63,217 bases of DNA from Acidomonas methanolica (GCF_004346035.1 NZ_SLZN01000017.1:1-63217); one strand, 5' to 3'; numbered from the stretch's first letter, positions 27,093 through 36,937 are shown. Made by a program: numbers and translations. Notes: a model not told the origin generated them from the sequence alone.

Positions 27093-28646
27093 TTACTGGT
27101 CGTCATCTCCGCTGTCATGGTCCCCGTCATCCGGGGCGACGGCGATGAAGAGCGCCTGCCCGTCACGCAGCATACGCAGCAGGACGGGCTGCTTGGCTTT
27201 CAGCACCGCACGCACGGCACTGAGAACGGCGCGCGGATTCTCGACCTTGGTGTTGCCCACGGCCTGGATGATGTCGCCCGGATGGACCCCGGCATGTTCG
27301 GCGGGGGAACCGGGCTCCACGCCGCTGACCACCACACCCCGCACGGAGTCGTCCACGCCGAGCTGCTGACGGACATCCGGGGAGAGCGGCTGGAGCGAGA
27401 TGCCGATATGATGGTTATTGTCGGTTTCGCCGTCATCCGAGGTGTTCGCGGTATCGTCGCCGGACTTGGCCTTCGCCATGTTGCCGACGGTGACGTCGAC
27501 GGTGATGGGCTTCCCGTCCCGGATGATCCCCAGCGTCGCCTTGGAACCCGGGGCCATGCCCACGACATGGACGGCGAGATCGTGCCCGTCCTTGACCTGA
27601 TGGCCGTTCAGCGTGGTGATGATGTCGCCCGATTTCACGCCGGCCTTGTCGGCGGGGCCTTTCGGATTGACGCTCGCCACCAGCGTGCCCATCGGGGGCG
27701 CGCCGGGCTCGCTCGGCTTCAGGCCGAGCGCCTGCGCCATGGTCGGCGAGATGTTCTGGTCCATCAGCCCGAGATAGCCGCGCACGACATGCCCGGTCTT
27801 GCGGATCTGATCCACGACGTTCTTGATCGTGTTCGAGGGGATGGCGAAGCCGAGGCCGATCGACCCGCCCGTGGGCGAGATGATGGCCGTGTTCATGCCG
27901 ACCACCTTGCCATCCTGATCGAAGAGCGGACCGCCGGAATTGCCCCGGTTGATCGCGGCGTCGGTCTGGATGAAGTCGTCATACGCGCCGGAATTGAGGT
28001 TGCGCCCGCGCGCCGAAACGATGCCCGCCGTGACCGTGCCGCCGAGACCGAGGGGATTGCCGACGGCGACGACCCATTCCCCGGGCTGGACCGTATCGGA
28101 ATCGCCCAGCTCGATGAAGGGCAGCGGGCTGTTGGGCTTGATTTTCAGCAGCGCGACATCCGTCTGCGGATCATGCCCGACGACCTTGGCCGCCAACGTC
28201 GTGCCATCATCCAGCGTGACGGTGACATGGGTCGCGCCATTCACAACATGGTTGTTAGTGACGATATAGCCGTCGCTGGAGATGACGAAGCCGGAACCCA
28301 GCGCCTTGATCGTGCGGTTGGGATGCTGCTGCGGCATCATCTGGAACGGGAAGGGGAACGGGAAAGGCGAGCCGCCGAAACCCTCTCCGGGGCCGGGGCC
28401 GCCGCCTTCCTCCTGCTCGGCCACGTCGGCACGGATATGCGAGGTGATGGAGACGACGGCCGGCTTCACCTGTTTGACAAGATTGACGAAGTTCGGCAGA
28501 CGCTGGAGTTGTGCCTCTTTCGGCTGAATCGGCCCGTCAGCATACGCGGCCGGACCCACGGCCATGCCGGCCAGACAGAGCGGCAGCGCCGCGAGGACGA
28601 GTCCGCGCCGGATCGAAAGGCGGGAAGACATTTGGGAAGACGTCAT
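27093..28646 (-). CDS. degP: Do-family periplasmic serine protease/chaperone
   Basis: A 517-residue HtrA protein with signal peptide (ending AAYADG). The protease domain shows the triad His in VTNNHVV, Asp in QTDVALLK and Ser in NRGNSGGPLF, followed by two PDZ domains (PSEPGAPPMGTLVASVNPKG and VRGVVVSGVEPGSPAEHAG). A Gly/Pro-rich insert sits before the His (residues about 75-95). ATG 28644-28646 is preferred to TTG 28664; ATG 28629-28631 is another option. It degrades or refolds damaged envelope proteins. Confidence 0.94.
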   Translation of the reverse strand: MTSSQMSSRLSIRRGLVLAALPLCLAGMAVGPAAYADGPIQPKEAQLQRLPNFVNLVKQVKPAVVSITSHIRADVAEQEEGGGPGPGEGFGGSPFPFPFPFQMMPQQHPNRTIKALGSGFVISSDGYIVTNNHVVNGATHVTVTLDDGTTLAAKVVGHDPQTDVALLKIKPNSPLPFIELGDSDTVQPGEWVVAVGNPLGLGGTVTAGIVSARGRNLNSGAYDDFIQTDAAINRGNSGGPLFDQDGKVVGMNTAIISPTGGSIGLGFAIPSNTIKNVVDQIRKTGHVVRGYLGLMDQNISPTMAQALGLKPSEPGAPPMGTLVASVNPKGPADKAGVKSGDIITTLNGHQVKDGHDLAVHVVGMAPGSKATLGIIRDGKPITVDVTVGNMAKAKSGDDTANTSDDGETDNNHHIGISLQPLSPDVRQQLGVDDSVRGVVVSGVEPGSPAEHAGVHPGDIIQAVGNTKVENPRAVLSAVRAVLKAKQPVLLRMLRDGQALFIAVAPDDGDHDSGDDDQ

Positions 28647-28972
28647 GATCGTATGTTCCGTCAACTAAGTCCGTTGGAGTGCACAGCGTTCCGGCCGGGG
28701 AGAGTGCCGCAGCCGGGCGGAAAAGAAAAGTTCACTCTCACAGGCTGGCGGAACTCTGGCACGGGGGCAATGTCGCCCGATGAAATCAACGTAACCGCTT
28801 GTTTTTCCGGAACTCTTGCGGAATGGTTCGGATATGGAGAGTCCAGATCGCCCTTCCCTCGCGATCCATACGCATTTTCTTCCACCTGTCAGATCCTTAA
28901 GAAAATATCGGGTCGGTCCGCGTTAGGCCACGGGATATCATCCGGGGTTTCCCGTTTCCGGAGCTGTGACAC
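28647..28972. other. divergent intergenic region degP / small secreted protein
   Basis: 326 bases with no credible gene. Promoters for both flanking genes should be here. I checked for the EcfG-type GGAAC-N18-19-CGTT and for a sigma-E-like pair and found no convincing match at proper spacing. The half next to the plus-strand gene is comparatively AT-rich (CTTAAGAAAATATCGG near 28893-28908), a plausible promoter area. Confidence 0.5.
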
Positions 28973-29437
28973 ATGACCCGAGGCCGCCTTTCCACATTGT
29001 TCCTGTTGTCATGCGCCGGATTCACCTGCTTCGGACCCGGCGGGATCGGCCGGGCCATGGCGGCCCCGAGCGGTCAGGCGGCATGCTGGACGCGCGATCC
29101 CGGAGAGGCGGCGGAACCGGGCTATATGTGCCGCGATCTTTCCGAAACGACGCTGAAATCGCTGAAGGGCCTGAGTCCGGCGCAGGTCGTGGCGTTTTTC
29201 GGCGCGCCGGGCGGCGACGGCAAGCCGCAGCACTTCCAGAGCATGGACAACACGCCCGGCCATTATACGGGCTATGTCGATCTGACGTATCGCGGCGGCC
29301 GGGTGGCCACCATCGACGCGATGGTCGCAAAGCGCGGTCCGGATGGCCGCGCCGGAAATCTGCTGCAATTCCGCTGGGTCGCCGGGAAAAGCGAATGTTC
29401 GGATTTCCCCGGCTCCCGCACGCCCTGCGAACAATGA
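28973..29437 (+). CDS. small secreted protein, SmpA/OmlA-like fold possible
   Basis: A 154-residue product with an N-terminal signal peptide (cleavage near AMAAPS). The mature part contains LKSLKGLSPAQVVAFFGAPG, reminiscent of the BamE/SmpA motif in which two helices are followed by a GxP turn, and four to five cysteines that could form disulfides. GGAG lies 11 bases before ATG 28973. It overlaps nothing and converges on the tadA-like gene. No firm family assignment. Confidence 0.7.
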   Translation: MTRGRLSTLFLLSCAGFTCFGPGGIGRAMAAPSGQAACWTRDPGEAAEPGYMCRDLSETTLKSLKGLSPAQVVAFFGAPGGDGKPQHFQSMDNTPGHYTGYVDLTYRGGRVATIDAMVAKRGPDGRAGNLLQFRWVAGKSECSDFPGSRTPCEQ

Positions 29438-29446
29438 GCCGCGCCG

Positions 29447-29932
29447 TCACTCCCGCAGACGCATGAAAAACGCCCGCAGGAGGTGCGCGGCCTCCCTCTC
29501 CCGCACACCGCCGATCACCTCGGGACGATGAAGACACCCCGCCCGCTCGAACAGACGCGGCCCATGCGCCACGCCGCCGCCCTTGGGATCATACGCCCCG
29601 AAAACGACGCGCGCGACGCGAAAATGCTCCATGGCGGCGGCACACATCGGACAGGGCTCGAGCGTGACGACAACCGTGCAGCCGCTCAGCCGCAGCCGCC
29701 TGTCGCGCGACTGGCCCAGCCGGGTAGCCGCGTCCCGCATGGCGAGCAACTCGGCATGGGCGCTCGGATCGCCCAGCGCCTCGACACGGTTGCCAGCCAC
29801 GGCAAGCAGCGCGCCGCCGGGATCGAGAACCGCCGCCCCCACGGGCACCTCGCCGCGTGCGGCCGCCTCGTCCGCCGCAAGGAACGCGGCGGCGATCGCC
29901 TCGGAAAACGGATGTCGGTCATTCTCGCACAT
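29447..29932 (-). CDS. tadA: tRNA-adenosine/nucleoside deaminase
   Basis: A 161-residue zinc deaminase starting MCENDRHPF. The zinc site is complete: HAE in DPSAHAELLAMRDAA and PCPMC in VVTLEPCPMCAAAMEH. Other TadA features are RGEVPVGAAV near the start and the FGAYDPKGGGVAHGPRLFE stretch. TadA makes the wobble inosine of tRNA-Arg(ACG). The frame extends upstream to 30130 through sequence overlapping the divergent amidotransferase leader, so ATG 29930-29932 is chosen. A guanine or cytosine deaminase role is less likely. Confidence 0.88.
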   Translation of the reverse strand: MCENDRHPFSEAIAAAFLAADEAAARGEVPVGAAVLDPGGALLAVAGNRVEALGDPSAHAELLAMRDAATRLGQSRDRRLRLSGCTVVVTLEPCPMCAAAMEHFRVARVVFGAYDPKGGGVAHGPRLFERAGCLHRPEVIGGVREREAAHLLRAFFMRLRE

Positions 29933-30066
29933 GCGCGCAGACGGGCCACTTTCGAATTTCGGGACAGCGGAAACGAAGTCGCCGCCCCTCCGCACGCGGG
30001 ACGGAGCCTTGCTCCTTTCCGCAGGGGAAGAGATATACTCGCTTTTCGACGCGCGGGAGAAGGCAG

Positions 30067-30798
30067 ATGGCCCTGATCGGGGTGACGCTCGACCAGGAAC
30101 CGGGCGGGAACGGAGCGGACGGCGGAGCATATTCCAGCTTTCCCTGGTACGCCCTGCGGCGGAATTATTTCACCGCCATCGCGTCAGCCGGCGGTCTGCC
30201 CGTCGGTCTCGGTCACGAGGAAGGGCTGTCGGAGGCCTTGATGAACCGGCTGGACGGGCTGGTGGTGACGGGCGGCGCGTTCGACCTCGATCCCGCGCTG
30301 TTCGGCGAAGCTCCGCATCCCACCACGGTACTCAAGCCCGAGCGGACGCGCGCGGAACTGGCACTGCTCCGCGCCGCGCTGGCGCGCCGCCTGCCGGTGC
30401 TGGGCATTTGCGGCGGCATGCAGCTTCTGGCAGTGGCTTCCGGCGGATCGCTGATCCAGCATCTGCCCGACGAGGTCCGGGGCGGCATCGCCCATGAACA
30501 GCCCAATCCGCGTGACGAAGCCGGGCACGACATCACGATCCTGCCCGGCAGCCTGCTGGCGCGGATCACGGGACGCACGCGCATGGCCGTCAACTCCTCG
30601 CATCATCAGGCCGTGCGGACACCAGGCACTCTTACGGTCTCCGCCAACGCCGCGGACGGGGTCATCGAGGCGGTGGAGGGCAACGGGGAGACGTTCTGCC
30701 TCGGCGTGCAGTGGCATCCGGAATTCGGGATCGATCCCGCCGACAATGAAATTCTGACGGCCTTCATTGCGGCCTGCACGACTGCCCGCAACGCGTGA
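30067..30798 (+). CDS. class I glutamine amidotransferase, gamma-glutamyl-GABA hydrolase (PuuD) family
   Basis: A 243-residue peptidase C26 enzyme. The nucleophile elbow is LGICGGMQLLAVASGG, and the His and Glu complete the triad in GVQWHPEFG near the C-terminus. The family signature NSSHHQAV is present, as is GLVVTGGAFDLDPALFG. ATG 30067 is preferred over starts back to 29857. PuuD cleaves gamma-glutamyl-GABA in putrescine breakdown; no other puu genes are here, so the true substrate is uncertain. Confidence 0.86.
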   Translation: MALIGVTLDQEPGGNGADGGAYSSFPWYALRRNYFTAIASAGGLPVGLGHEEGLSEALMNRLDGLVVTGGAFDLDPALFGEAPHPTTVLKPERTRAELALLRAALARRLPVLGICGGMQLLAVASGGSLIQHLPDEVRGGIAHEQPNPRDEAGHDITILPGSLLARITGRTRMAVNSSHHQAVRTPGTLTVSANAADGVIEAVEGNGETFCLGVQWHPEFGIDPADNEILTAFIAACTTARNA

Positions 30799-30882
30799 TC
30801 GCGGGACCGGCCACAAGGAAGGCCAGCGGATTTCCTGAGAGCGCGCGGCGGGACTCGCTCACGGCATGACGGCAATCCCGCC

Positions 30883-31986
30883 TTACAGGATGCGATGCAC
30901 CCAGCCCTGGGCGTCGTTGCTCCGTCCCGCCTGAAGATCGGTAAGCATCGTCTTCAGCTTCAGCGTGACCTGACCGGATGTCTTGCCGTCGCCGAATACC
31001 GCCTCGCCTTCCGTGCGGCGGAACCGCCCGATCGGCGTCACGACGGCCGCCGTGCCGCAGGCGAACGCCTCGCGATATCGCCCGGACGCCGCCCCCTCGA
31101 ACACTTCGTTGATGTCCAGCGGCACTTCCTCGACCTTCATCCCGCTCTCGGCGGCGAGAGTGAGGATCGACGCACGGGTGATGCCGGGCAGGATGGTGCC
31201 CGTCAGCGGCGGCGTCACCAGCGTATCGTCATCGCGCAGCAGCATGACGTTCATGCCGCCCATTTCCTCGATGAAGCGGCGCTCCCGGCTGTCGAGGAAC
31301 AGCACCTGATCGCAGCCATGCGCCTTGGCCTCGGACTGCGCGACAAGGCTGGCCGCGTAGTTTCCGCCACATTTGGCAGCACCCGTCCCGCCGGGCGCGG
31401 CGCGCGTATAGGCTTCCGACACCCAGACGGAGACCGCGCCGCCGCTGAAATAGGCGCCCACGGGGCAGGCGATCACGATGAACAGATATTCCGAGGCAGG
31501 CTTCACGCCCAGGAACACATCGTCCGAAATCATGAAGGGCCGCAGATAGAGACTCTGCCCCTCGCCATGGGGCACCCAGTCGGCGTCGATCCGGACGAGC
31601 TGGTCCACGGCCTCGACGAACAGTTCCTCGGGCAGGTCCGCCATCGCCATCCGCGCCGCGGAGTCCCGGAAGCGCCGTGCATTCGCCTCGGGACGGAAGG
31701 TGGCGATGCCCCCCGTCTCGAGACGATAGGCCTTCATGCCCTCGAAAATCTCCTGCGCATAATGCAGGACGGAGGCCGCCGGATCGATGCTGAGCGGGCG
31801 GCGCGCCGTCACCTTCGCATCATGCCAGCCTTTCTCGTCCGAATACCGCACGACGACCATATGATCGGTGAAGACGCGCCCGAAAACCGGCTTGGCCAGC
31901 AGAGCCTCCCGCGTCGCCGCATCCGTCGGCGTCGTGGTGGGTTCGATGGTGAAATTCGGCAGGCTGGTTCGCGATGCGACGTCCAT
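30883..31986 (-). CDS. ilvE: branched-chain amino acid aminotransferase
   Basis: A 367-residue class IV PLP enzyme that transaminates Leu, Ile and Val. Features: YAQEIFEGMKAYR, the GGTGAAKCGGNYAASLVAQSEA block with the PLP lysine, EMGGMNVMLL and the C-terminal FACGTAAVVTPIGRF. This is the longer type II (BCAT/eukaryote-like) form. ATG 31984-31986 is chosen over 32067. It is monocistronic, and the bidirectional hairpins 100 bases upstream separate it from nuoN. Confidence 0.94.
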   Translation of the reverse strand: MDVASRTSLPNFTIEPTTTPTDAATREALLAKPVFGRVFTDHMVVVRYSDEKGWHDAKVTARRPLSIDPAASVLHYAQEIFEGMKAYRLETGGIATFRPEANARRFRDSAARMAMADLPEELFVEAVDQLVRIDADWVPHGEGQSLYLRPFMISDDVFLGVKPASEYLFIVIACPVGAYFSGGAVSVWVSEAYTRAAPGGTGAAKCGGNYAASLVAQSEAKAHGCDQVLFLDSRERRFIEEMGGMNVMLLRDDDTLVTPPLTGTILPGITRASILTLAAESGMKVEEVPLDINEVFEGAASGRYREAFACGTAAVVTPIGRFRRTEGEAVFGDGKTSGQVTLKLKTMLTDLQAGRSNDAQGWVHRIL

Positions 31987-32085
31987 GGCGCAGGTTCCGT
32001 TTCTCTTTTTGGCGCTCGGGGGAAAACTTCGGGACGACAGATTACCGCACGCGCCCGCTTTTGACACGCTTGAAAATACTCCCGG

Positions 32086-32130
32086 GCAGGGAGTGTCCCT
32101 GCACCGGCCAAAGGGCTATCGCCCTTTGGC
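32086..32130. terminator. tandem hairpins after nuoN, using the dispersed-repeat palindrome
   Basis: Two perfect hairpins follow the nuoN stop on the minus strand: GCCAAAGGGC/GCCCTTTGGC with loop GATA (32107-32130), then GCAGGGA/TCCCTGC with a three-base loop (32086-32102). No long T-run follows, only GAGTATTTTC further on. The first stem matches the core of the repeats at both window ends. Together they probably end nuo transcription and shield ilvE. Confidence 0.6.
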
Positions 32131-32146
32131 ACCTCCCGACCTTACA

Positions 32147-33607
32147 TCAGGGCGAAGCGGACGGGCCGGGAGGCGGCGGAACGTCCAGCAACTGACGCCC
32201 CGACTGCACCAGCCGGCTCGGGAACACGCCGAGCAGGATCGTCGCCACGGCCAGCAGGGCGATCAGCGCGCGATTGCCGACCCAGGGCGTGGTGATCGGC
32301 GGCATCTGGCGATGCGCCTCGCTGTCGGACGGCCGGGGCAGGATCATCACGAGGATCAGACGCAGATAATAGAAGAGGCTGATCGTGCTGCCGGCAATGA
32401 GCACCAGAAGCAGGATCACCCGATGGGCGGAGATGCCCGCCGCGACGATATAGAACTTCGCGAAGAAGCCGACCGAAGGCGGAATGCCCGCCAGCGACAG
32501 CAGCATGACCGACATGGCGAATGCCGCAACCGGCTTGCGGCGGAACATTCCATACCAGTCGCTGATGTACGATCCCTGCGGCATCACGCCGGCGATGATG
32601 GCGAAGATGCCCAGCGTCGCGATCGCGTAGGCCGCAAGATAGAAGGCGGCGCTCGCGAAGGAGAACGGCCCCGGCGACAGGAACGCCACCAGAAGATAGC
32701 CGATATGCGCGATGGACGACCCCGCCAGCATCCGCTTGATGTTGGTCTGCGCGACCGCCAGCAGGTTGCCGCCGATCATGCTCAGCACCGCGACGGCGAC
32801 GATTTCGTCAACCTGCGGCCCGGACACGTAGAGATTGATCGAGGAGAAATACCGCACCATCGCGGCGAACAACCCGATCTTGGACAGAACCGCGACCAGC
32901 GCGGCCACGGGAATCGACGTGCCTTCCAGCACGTCCGCCAACCAGAGATGGAACGGCACGGCGGAGAGCTTGAAGAACATCCCCGTCAGCACGAGGATGA
33001 CGCCCATCGAGGCCAGGAGCGGCTCCGGCGCGTTCGTCGCCACCGGAGCGAGGAAGCGGAGCGATCCCGTCTCGGCAAAAGTGAGCGCGAAACCCATCAG
33101 CAGCATCGCGGAGGACAGGCCTGACAGGACGAGATATTTCATCGCCGCCTCGCCCGCGTCGATCCGCGCGTTCCGAAAGGCGATCAGCCCGAACATCGCC
33201 AGCGAAAGGATCTCCAGCCCGATGAAGAAGGACACGTCATGGATGGCGCTGGACATCACGACGCCGCCCAGCGTCGCGAGGGTGAGCAGCAGGTAGTATT
33301 CGCTCCCCACCGACGTGTCCGAAAGCACGGAGTTCCGCCATGACATGATGTGGATCGCGATCGCGGAGAGGATCACCAGCGCCGCAGTGTAGGACGCCCA
33401 GGCATCGGGCGCGAAGAGCGGCAACGTGCCGGTCAGCACCAGCGCCGTGGGGGCAAGGATCACCGCAAGCGACGCCAGCAGCACCACCAGCCCGAGCACC
33501 GCGTCCTGCGCGACATTGCGGCGGATGGCGATCGCCGCCATCTGCACGAGGCTGCCCGCGCACAGCACCAGCACCGCATTGGGGAGGAAAGAGAAGGAGT
33601 CCATCAA
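32147..33607 (-). CDS. nuoN: NADH-quinone oxidoreductase subunit N
   Basis: A 486-residue antiporter-like membrane subunit with about 14 helices, one of the three proton-pumping modules of complex I. Typical features are the MKYLVLSGLSSAMLLMGFAL stretch carrying the pump lysine, PFHLWLADVLEGTSIPVAAL and ASSIAHIGYLL-type SIAHIGYLLVAFLSPG. It overlaps nuoM by four bases (ATGA) and closes the operon. Confidence 0.95.
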   Translation of the reverse strand: MMDSFSFLPNAVLVLCAGSLVQMAAIAIRRNVAQDAVLGLVVLLASLAVILAPTALVLTGTLPLFAPDAWASYTAALVILSAIAIHIMSWRNSVLSDTSVGSEYYLLLTLATLGGVVMSSAIHDVSFFIGLEILSLAMFGLIAFRNARIDAGEAAMKYLVLSGLSSAMLLMGFALTFAETGSLRFLAPVATNAPEPLLASMGVILVLTGMFFKLSAVPFHLWLADVLEGTSIPVAALVAVLSKIGLFAAMVRYFSSINLYVSGPQVDEIVAVAVLSMIGGNLLAVAQTNIKRMLAGSSIAHIGYLLVAFLSPGPFSFASAAFYLAAYAIATLGIFAIIAGVMPQGSYISDWYGMFRRKPVAAFAMSVMLLSLAGIPPSVGFFAKFYIVAAGISAHRVILLLVLIAGSTISLFYYLRLILVMILPRPSDSEAHRQMPPITTPWVGNRALIALLAVATILLGVFPSRLVQSGRQLLDVPPPPGPSASP

Positions 33608-35088
33608 CGCGCCCCCCCGGCAAGGCTAACGATTTGCTGCGGCGCCGCGGGCGCCGAAAGGTCGAGCAAGGGCTGCGGGAAGAAGCCGATCACCAGCAGC
33701 AGCACCGTCGCCGCGCCGAGCGTCCACATCACCCCGGCGACGGGACGGCCCAGCGGCGCCTCCCCCGCGAAGACCGGCGGCCCGTAGAACACGCGCAGCA
33801 TCCAGGTCAGCGCATAGATCGAGGACAGGACCGAGCCCGCCGCGGCGAAGAACGCCATGACGTGGTTCACGTGCCACGTCGCCAGAAGGGTCAGGAACTC
33901 GCCGACGAAATCCCCGATTCCCGGCAGGCCCAGCAAGGCGCAGGCGAAGAACATCGCAAAGGCCGAGAGTTGCGGCATGGCGGGCCAGAGACCGCCGAGA
34001 CGCCGCATGTCGCGCGTGCCCGTGCGCTCCTCGATGAAGCCGGTGATGAGGAAGATCGCGCTGGTGGACAGGCCATGCGCCACCATCATCACCACGGCGC
34101 CCTCCATGCCGACCCTCGTGCCGGAGAAAATGCCGAGCACGACGTAGCCGAGATGGCTCAGCGAGGAATAGGCGACGAGGCGCTTCATGTCGTCCTGCGC
34201 CACCGCCAGCCAGCCGCAATAGAGGATTCCGACCACCGCGAACGCCATCACCACCGGCGCGATCTGCGCGCTCGCGGCGGGAAACAGCTCGAACACGAAG
34301 CGGATCAGACCGAAGGCTCCCGTCTTGCCGAGAATGCCCGCGAGCAGGATCGTGCCGCCATTCGGCGCCTCCGCGTAGACTTCCGGCGCCCAGGCATGGA
34401 ACGGCACGATCGGCAGCTTGACGGCGAAGGCGATCAGGAAGCCCAGCATGATCGGGAAGGCGGCGCGCGACATCGCGCCGGTCCCCGCGAGCGCGAAATA
34501 GTTGAACGTCAGCTGCCCCGTCTCCTGAACATGCACGAAGACGAGCGCCAGGATGGAGAGCAGCATCAGCAGCCCGCTGCCCTGCGTGAAGATGAAGAAT
34601 TTGAGCGTCGCCCGCGCCCGGTGCTCGCCGCCCCAGATCAGCAGCACGCCGAACATCGGCAGCAGCATCAGTTCCCAGAAGAAGAAGAACAGGAACAGAT
34701 CGGTCGAGAGGAAGACGCCGTTGATGCCGGCGATCGTCGCGAGCGTCAGGAAATGATAGAGACCCGGCCGTTCCTTGATCTCGCGCGAGGAGGTCAGCAG
34801 CACGGGCACGGCGATGGCCAGATTCAGCCAGAGCATGACGAGGCTGAGACCGTCCATGTCCAACCGGAAATCGATCCCGAACAGCGGAATCCACGGCATG
34901 GCGAAATGACCGCGCCAGCCGGATCCGCCCGTCATCCCGGTCACGCCCAGCAGCAGCAGGGCTTCCAGCAGCAGGGTGAGAAGCGATACGAGCCAGGGCA
35001 GGCGCGCCGAGCCGTTCCGCAGCCCGACGAGCCACGCCGCCAGGCCGCCGAGGAAAGGAAGAGCGATGAGAGCGGGAAGAGCGAACAT
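33604..35088 (-). CDS. nuoM: NADH-quinone oxidoreductase subunit M
   Basis: A 494-residue antiporter-like membrane subunit. FFWELMLLPMFGVLLIWGG contains the conserved channel Glu, and VKLPIVPFHAWAPEVYAEAP and KRLVAYSSLSHLGYVVLG are family hallmarks. ATG 35086-35088 starts two bases past the nuoL stop; the longer frame to 35136 lies inside nuoL and is rejected. Confidence 0.95.
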   Translation of the reverse strand: MFALPALIALPFLGGLAAWLVGLRNGSARLPWLVSLLTLLLEALLLLGVTGMTGGSGWRGHFAMPWIPLFGIDFRLDMDGLSLVMLWLNLAIAVPVLLTSSREIKERPGLYHFLTLATIAGINGVFLSTDLFLFFFFWELMLLPMFGVLLIWGGEHRARATLKFFIFTQGSGLLMLLSILALVFVHVQETGQLTFNYFALAGTGAMSRAAFPIMLGFLIAFAVKLPIVPFHAWAPEVYAEAPNGGTILLAGILGKTGAFGLIRFVFELFPAASAQIAPVVMAFAVVGILYCGWLAVAQDDMKRLVAYSSLSHLGYVVLGIFSGTRVGMEGAVVMMVAHGLSTSAIFLITGFIEERTGTRDMRRLGGLWPAMPQLSAFAMFFACALLGLPGIGDFVGEFLTLLATWHVNHVMAFFAAAGSVLSSIYALTWMLRVFYGPPVFAGEAPLGRPVAGVMWTLGAATVLLLVIGFFPQPLLDLSAPAAPQQIVSLAGGAR

Positions 35089-35090
35089 CG

Positions 35091-36932
35091 TTACACCGCC
35101 AGACAAAGAGCGAGGACCGTTCCGGCGGCGATCCATCCCGCATAACGCCGGACCTGACCGGACTGCATATGAGCGAACATCGCGCCCCCCGTCCGCGTGA
35201 CCCAGGCCACCGCGCCGAAGAACCCGATCACCGCGTCGCCGCGATTGAGGCGCGCGAGGGCGAAATAGGGCTTCACGAACAGCACGTCATAGAGCGCGTC
35301 GAAGCCCCAGTCCGCGCGCAGCGTCCGCGTCCACGGCGTCTCCAGAGGCACCGGCGCCTTATGGCGCGGCTTGTACAACGCCCAGGCGATGGACACGCCG
35401 ATGATCGGCACGATGGAGCCGATGAGCAGCAGCATGCCGCCGCCATGCTCCTCCGGCAGCGGGCCGAAAACCGGGGCCAGCAGGGTGGAGAAAAGATGCA
35501 TCGGCGCGATCACTTCCGGCGTCTGGACCCATCCGGCGACGATCGCCAGCACGGCAAGGATCACCAGCGGCACGAACTCGACAATCGTCGTCCGCCCGTG
35601 CGGATGCGTGCGCTCGTGGCCCCAGAAGGTGATGAACACGCAGCGGAAGATGTAGATCGAGGTCAGGAACGCGCCGAACACCCCGCCCAGCCAGAACAGC
35701 GGGGCGACGTTGTACGCCGAGGTCAGGATCATTTCCTTGGAGAAGTAACCCGCCGAGATCAGGGGCAGACCGGCGAGAGCCGCCGCGCCTGCGAGGAAGG
35801 CATAGAAGACGACGGGCATGGATTTCCGCAATCCGCCCATCCGGAAGATGTCCTGCTCATGATGCACGCGCAGGATGATCGACCCCGCTCCCATGAAGAG
35901 GAGCGCCTTGAAGATGGCGTGGGTGACGAGATGGAAGATCGCCGCCTGCCATGCCCCGCAGCCGAGCGCCAGATACATGTAGCCGAGCTGGGACATGGTC
36001 GAATAGGCGAGGACGCGCTTGATGTCCGTCTGCACCATCGCCGCCCCGGCCGCCAGCAGGAGCGTTATGAAGCCGATCACCGCGCAGAGGAACATGATTC
36101 CGGGCACCAGCAGGAACATCGCATGCAGCCGCGCGATGAGATACACGCCCGCCGTCACCATCGTCGCGGCGTGAATGAGCGCGGAAACCGGCGTCGGGCC
36201 CGCCATGGCATCCGGCAGCCAGGTCTGCAACGGCACCATCGCGGATTTCGCCGCGGCACCCCCGAGGATCAGGAAGCAGCCCAGCGCGATCGCCGGGCGC
36301 GGCGCCATCGGCGCGATCGCCAGCACGGAGCCGATATCGAGCCGCCCCACCCCGGTCGCCAGCAGCAGCAGCCCGACGAGGAACAGCGCATCGCCGATGC
36401 GCGTCACCACGAAGGCCTTGCGCGCGGCGAGGGCGTTCGGCCGCTCGTGATACCAGAACCCCACGAGCAGATAGGAACAGACGCCCACCCCTTCCCAGCC
36501 GACATACACGCCCAGCAGGTCGGAGGAGAGCACCAGCAGTTCCATCGAGGCCACGAACAGCGTCATGTAGGTGAAGAACCGGGCGATGTCCGGATCGTCG
36601 ATCATATAGGCGCAGGCATAAAGCAGGATCAGGAAGCCGACGACGCTCACCACGAGCATCATGACCAGCGAGAGCCGGTCGAGCGTCAGGGCGAACTGGG
36701 CGCCGAACCCGCCGACATGCATCCAGTTCCACAGGACGACATGCAGCGCCCCCGTCGAGGCCGGGCCGGTCAGAAAGGTCACGGCCTCGGTCACGGCGAT
36801 GGCGGCGCACAGCCCCATCCCGAGAGCGACCAGCCCGCACGTCGCCCTGGCCGGCATGGCGCCGCGCGACAGCAACAGGATGATCGAGACCGCCAGCGGG
36901 CAGAGAATGACAAGCGGAAGCAGAGCAGTCAC
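35091..36932 (-). CDS. nuoL: NADH-quinone oxidoreductase subunit L
   Basis: A 613-residue subunit, the distal antiporter-like pump with its long lateral C-terminal helix. Family features include FVGWEGVGVC-type YVGWEGVGVCSYLLVGFW, KSAMVPLQTWLPDAMAGPTP and the VSALIHAATMVTAGVYLIAR block. The start is GTG 36930-36932, five bases after the nuoK stop and with GGGAT/AAGGG upstream; the frame's earlier codons run through nuoK and show no similarity. Confidence 0.95.
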   Translation of the reverse strand: MTALLPLVILCPLAVSIILLLSRGAMPARATCGLVALGMGLCAAIAVTEAVTFLTGPASTGALHVVLWNWMHVGGFGAQFALTLDRLSLVMMLVVSVVGFLILLYACAYMIDDPDIARFFTYMTLFVASMELLVLSSDLLGVYVGWEGVGVCSYLLVGFWYHERPNALAARKAFVVTRIGDALFLVGLLLLATGVGRLDIGSVLAIAPMAPRPAIALGCFLILGGAAAKSAMVPLQTWLPDAMAGPTPVSALIHAATMVTAGVYLIARLHAMFLLVPGIMFLCAVIGFITLLLAAGAAMVQTDIKRVLAYSTMSQLGYMYLALGCGAWQAAIFHLVTHAIFKALLFMGAGSIILRVHHEQDIFRMGGLRKSMPVVFYAFLAGAAALAGLPLISAGYFSKEMILTSAYNVAPLFWLGGVFGAFLTSIYIFRCVFITFWGHERTHPHGRTTIVEFVPLVILAVLAIVAGWVQTPEVIAPMHLFSTLLAPVFGPLPEEHGGGMLLLIGSIVPIIGVSIAWALYKPRHKAPVPLETPWTRTLRADWGFDALYDVLFVKPYFALARLNRGDAVIGFFGAVAWVTRTGGAMFAHMQSGQVRRYAGWIAAGTVLALCLAV

Positions 36933-36937
36933 GACCC

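Noticed and set aside
28647-28972. General-stress (EcfG) or sigma-E-type promoter before degP
   Set aside because: GGAA-like and CGTT-like pieces exist but not at 17-19 base spacing; no convincing pair.
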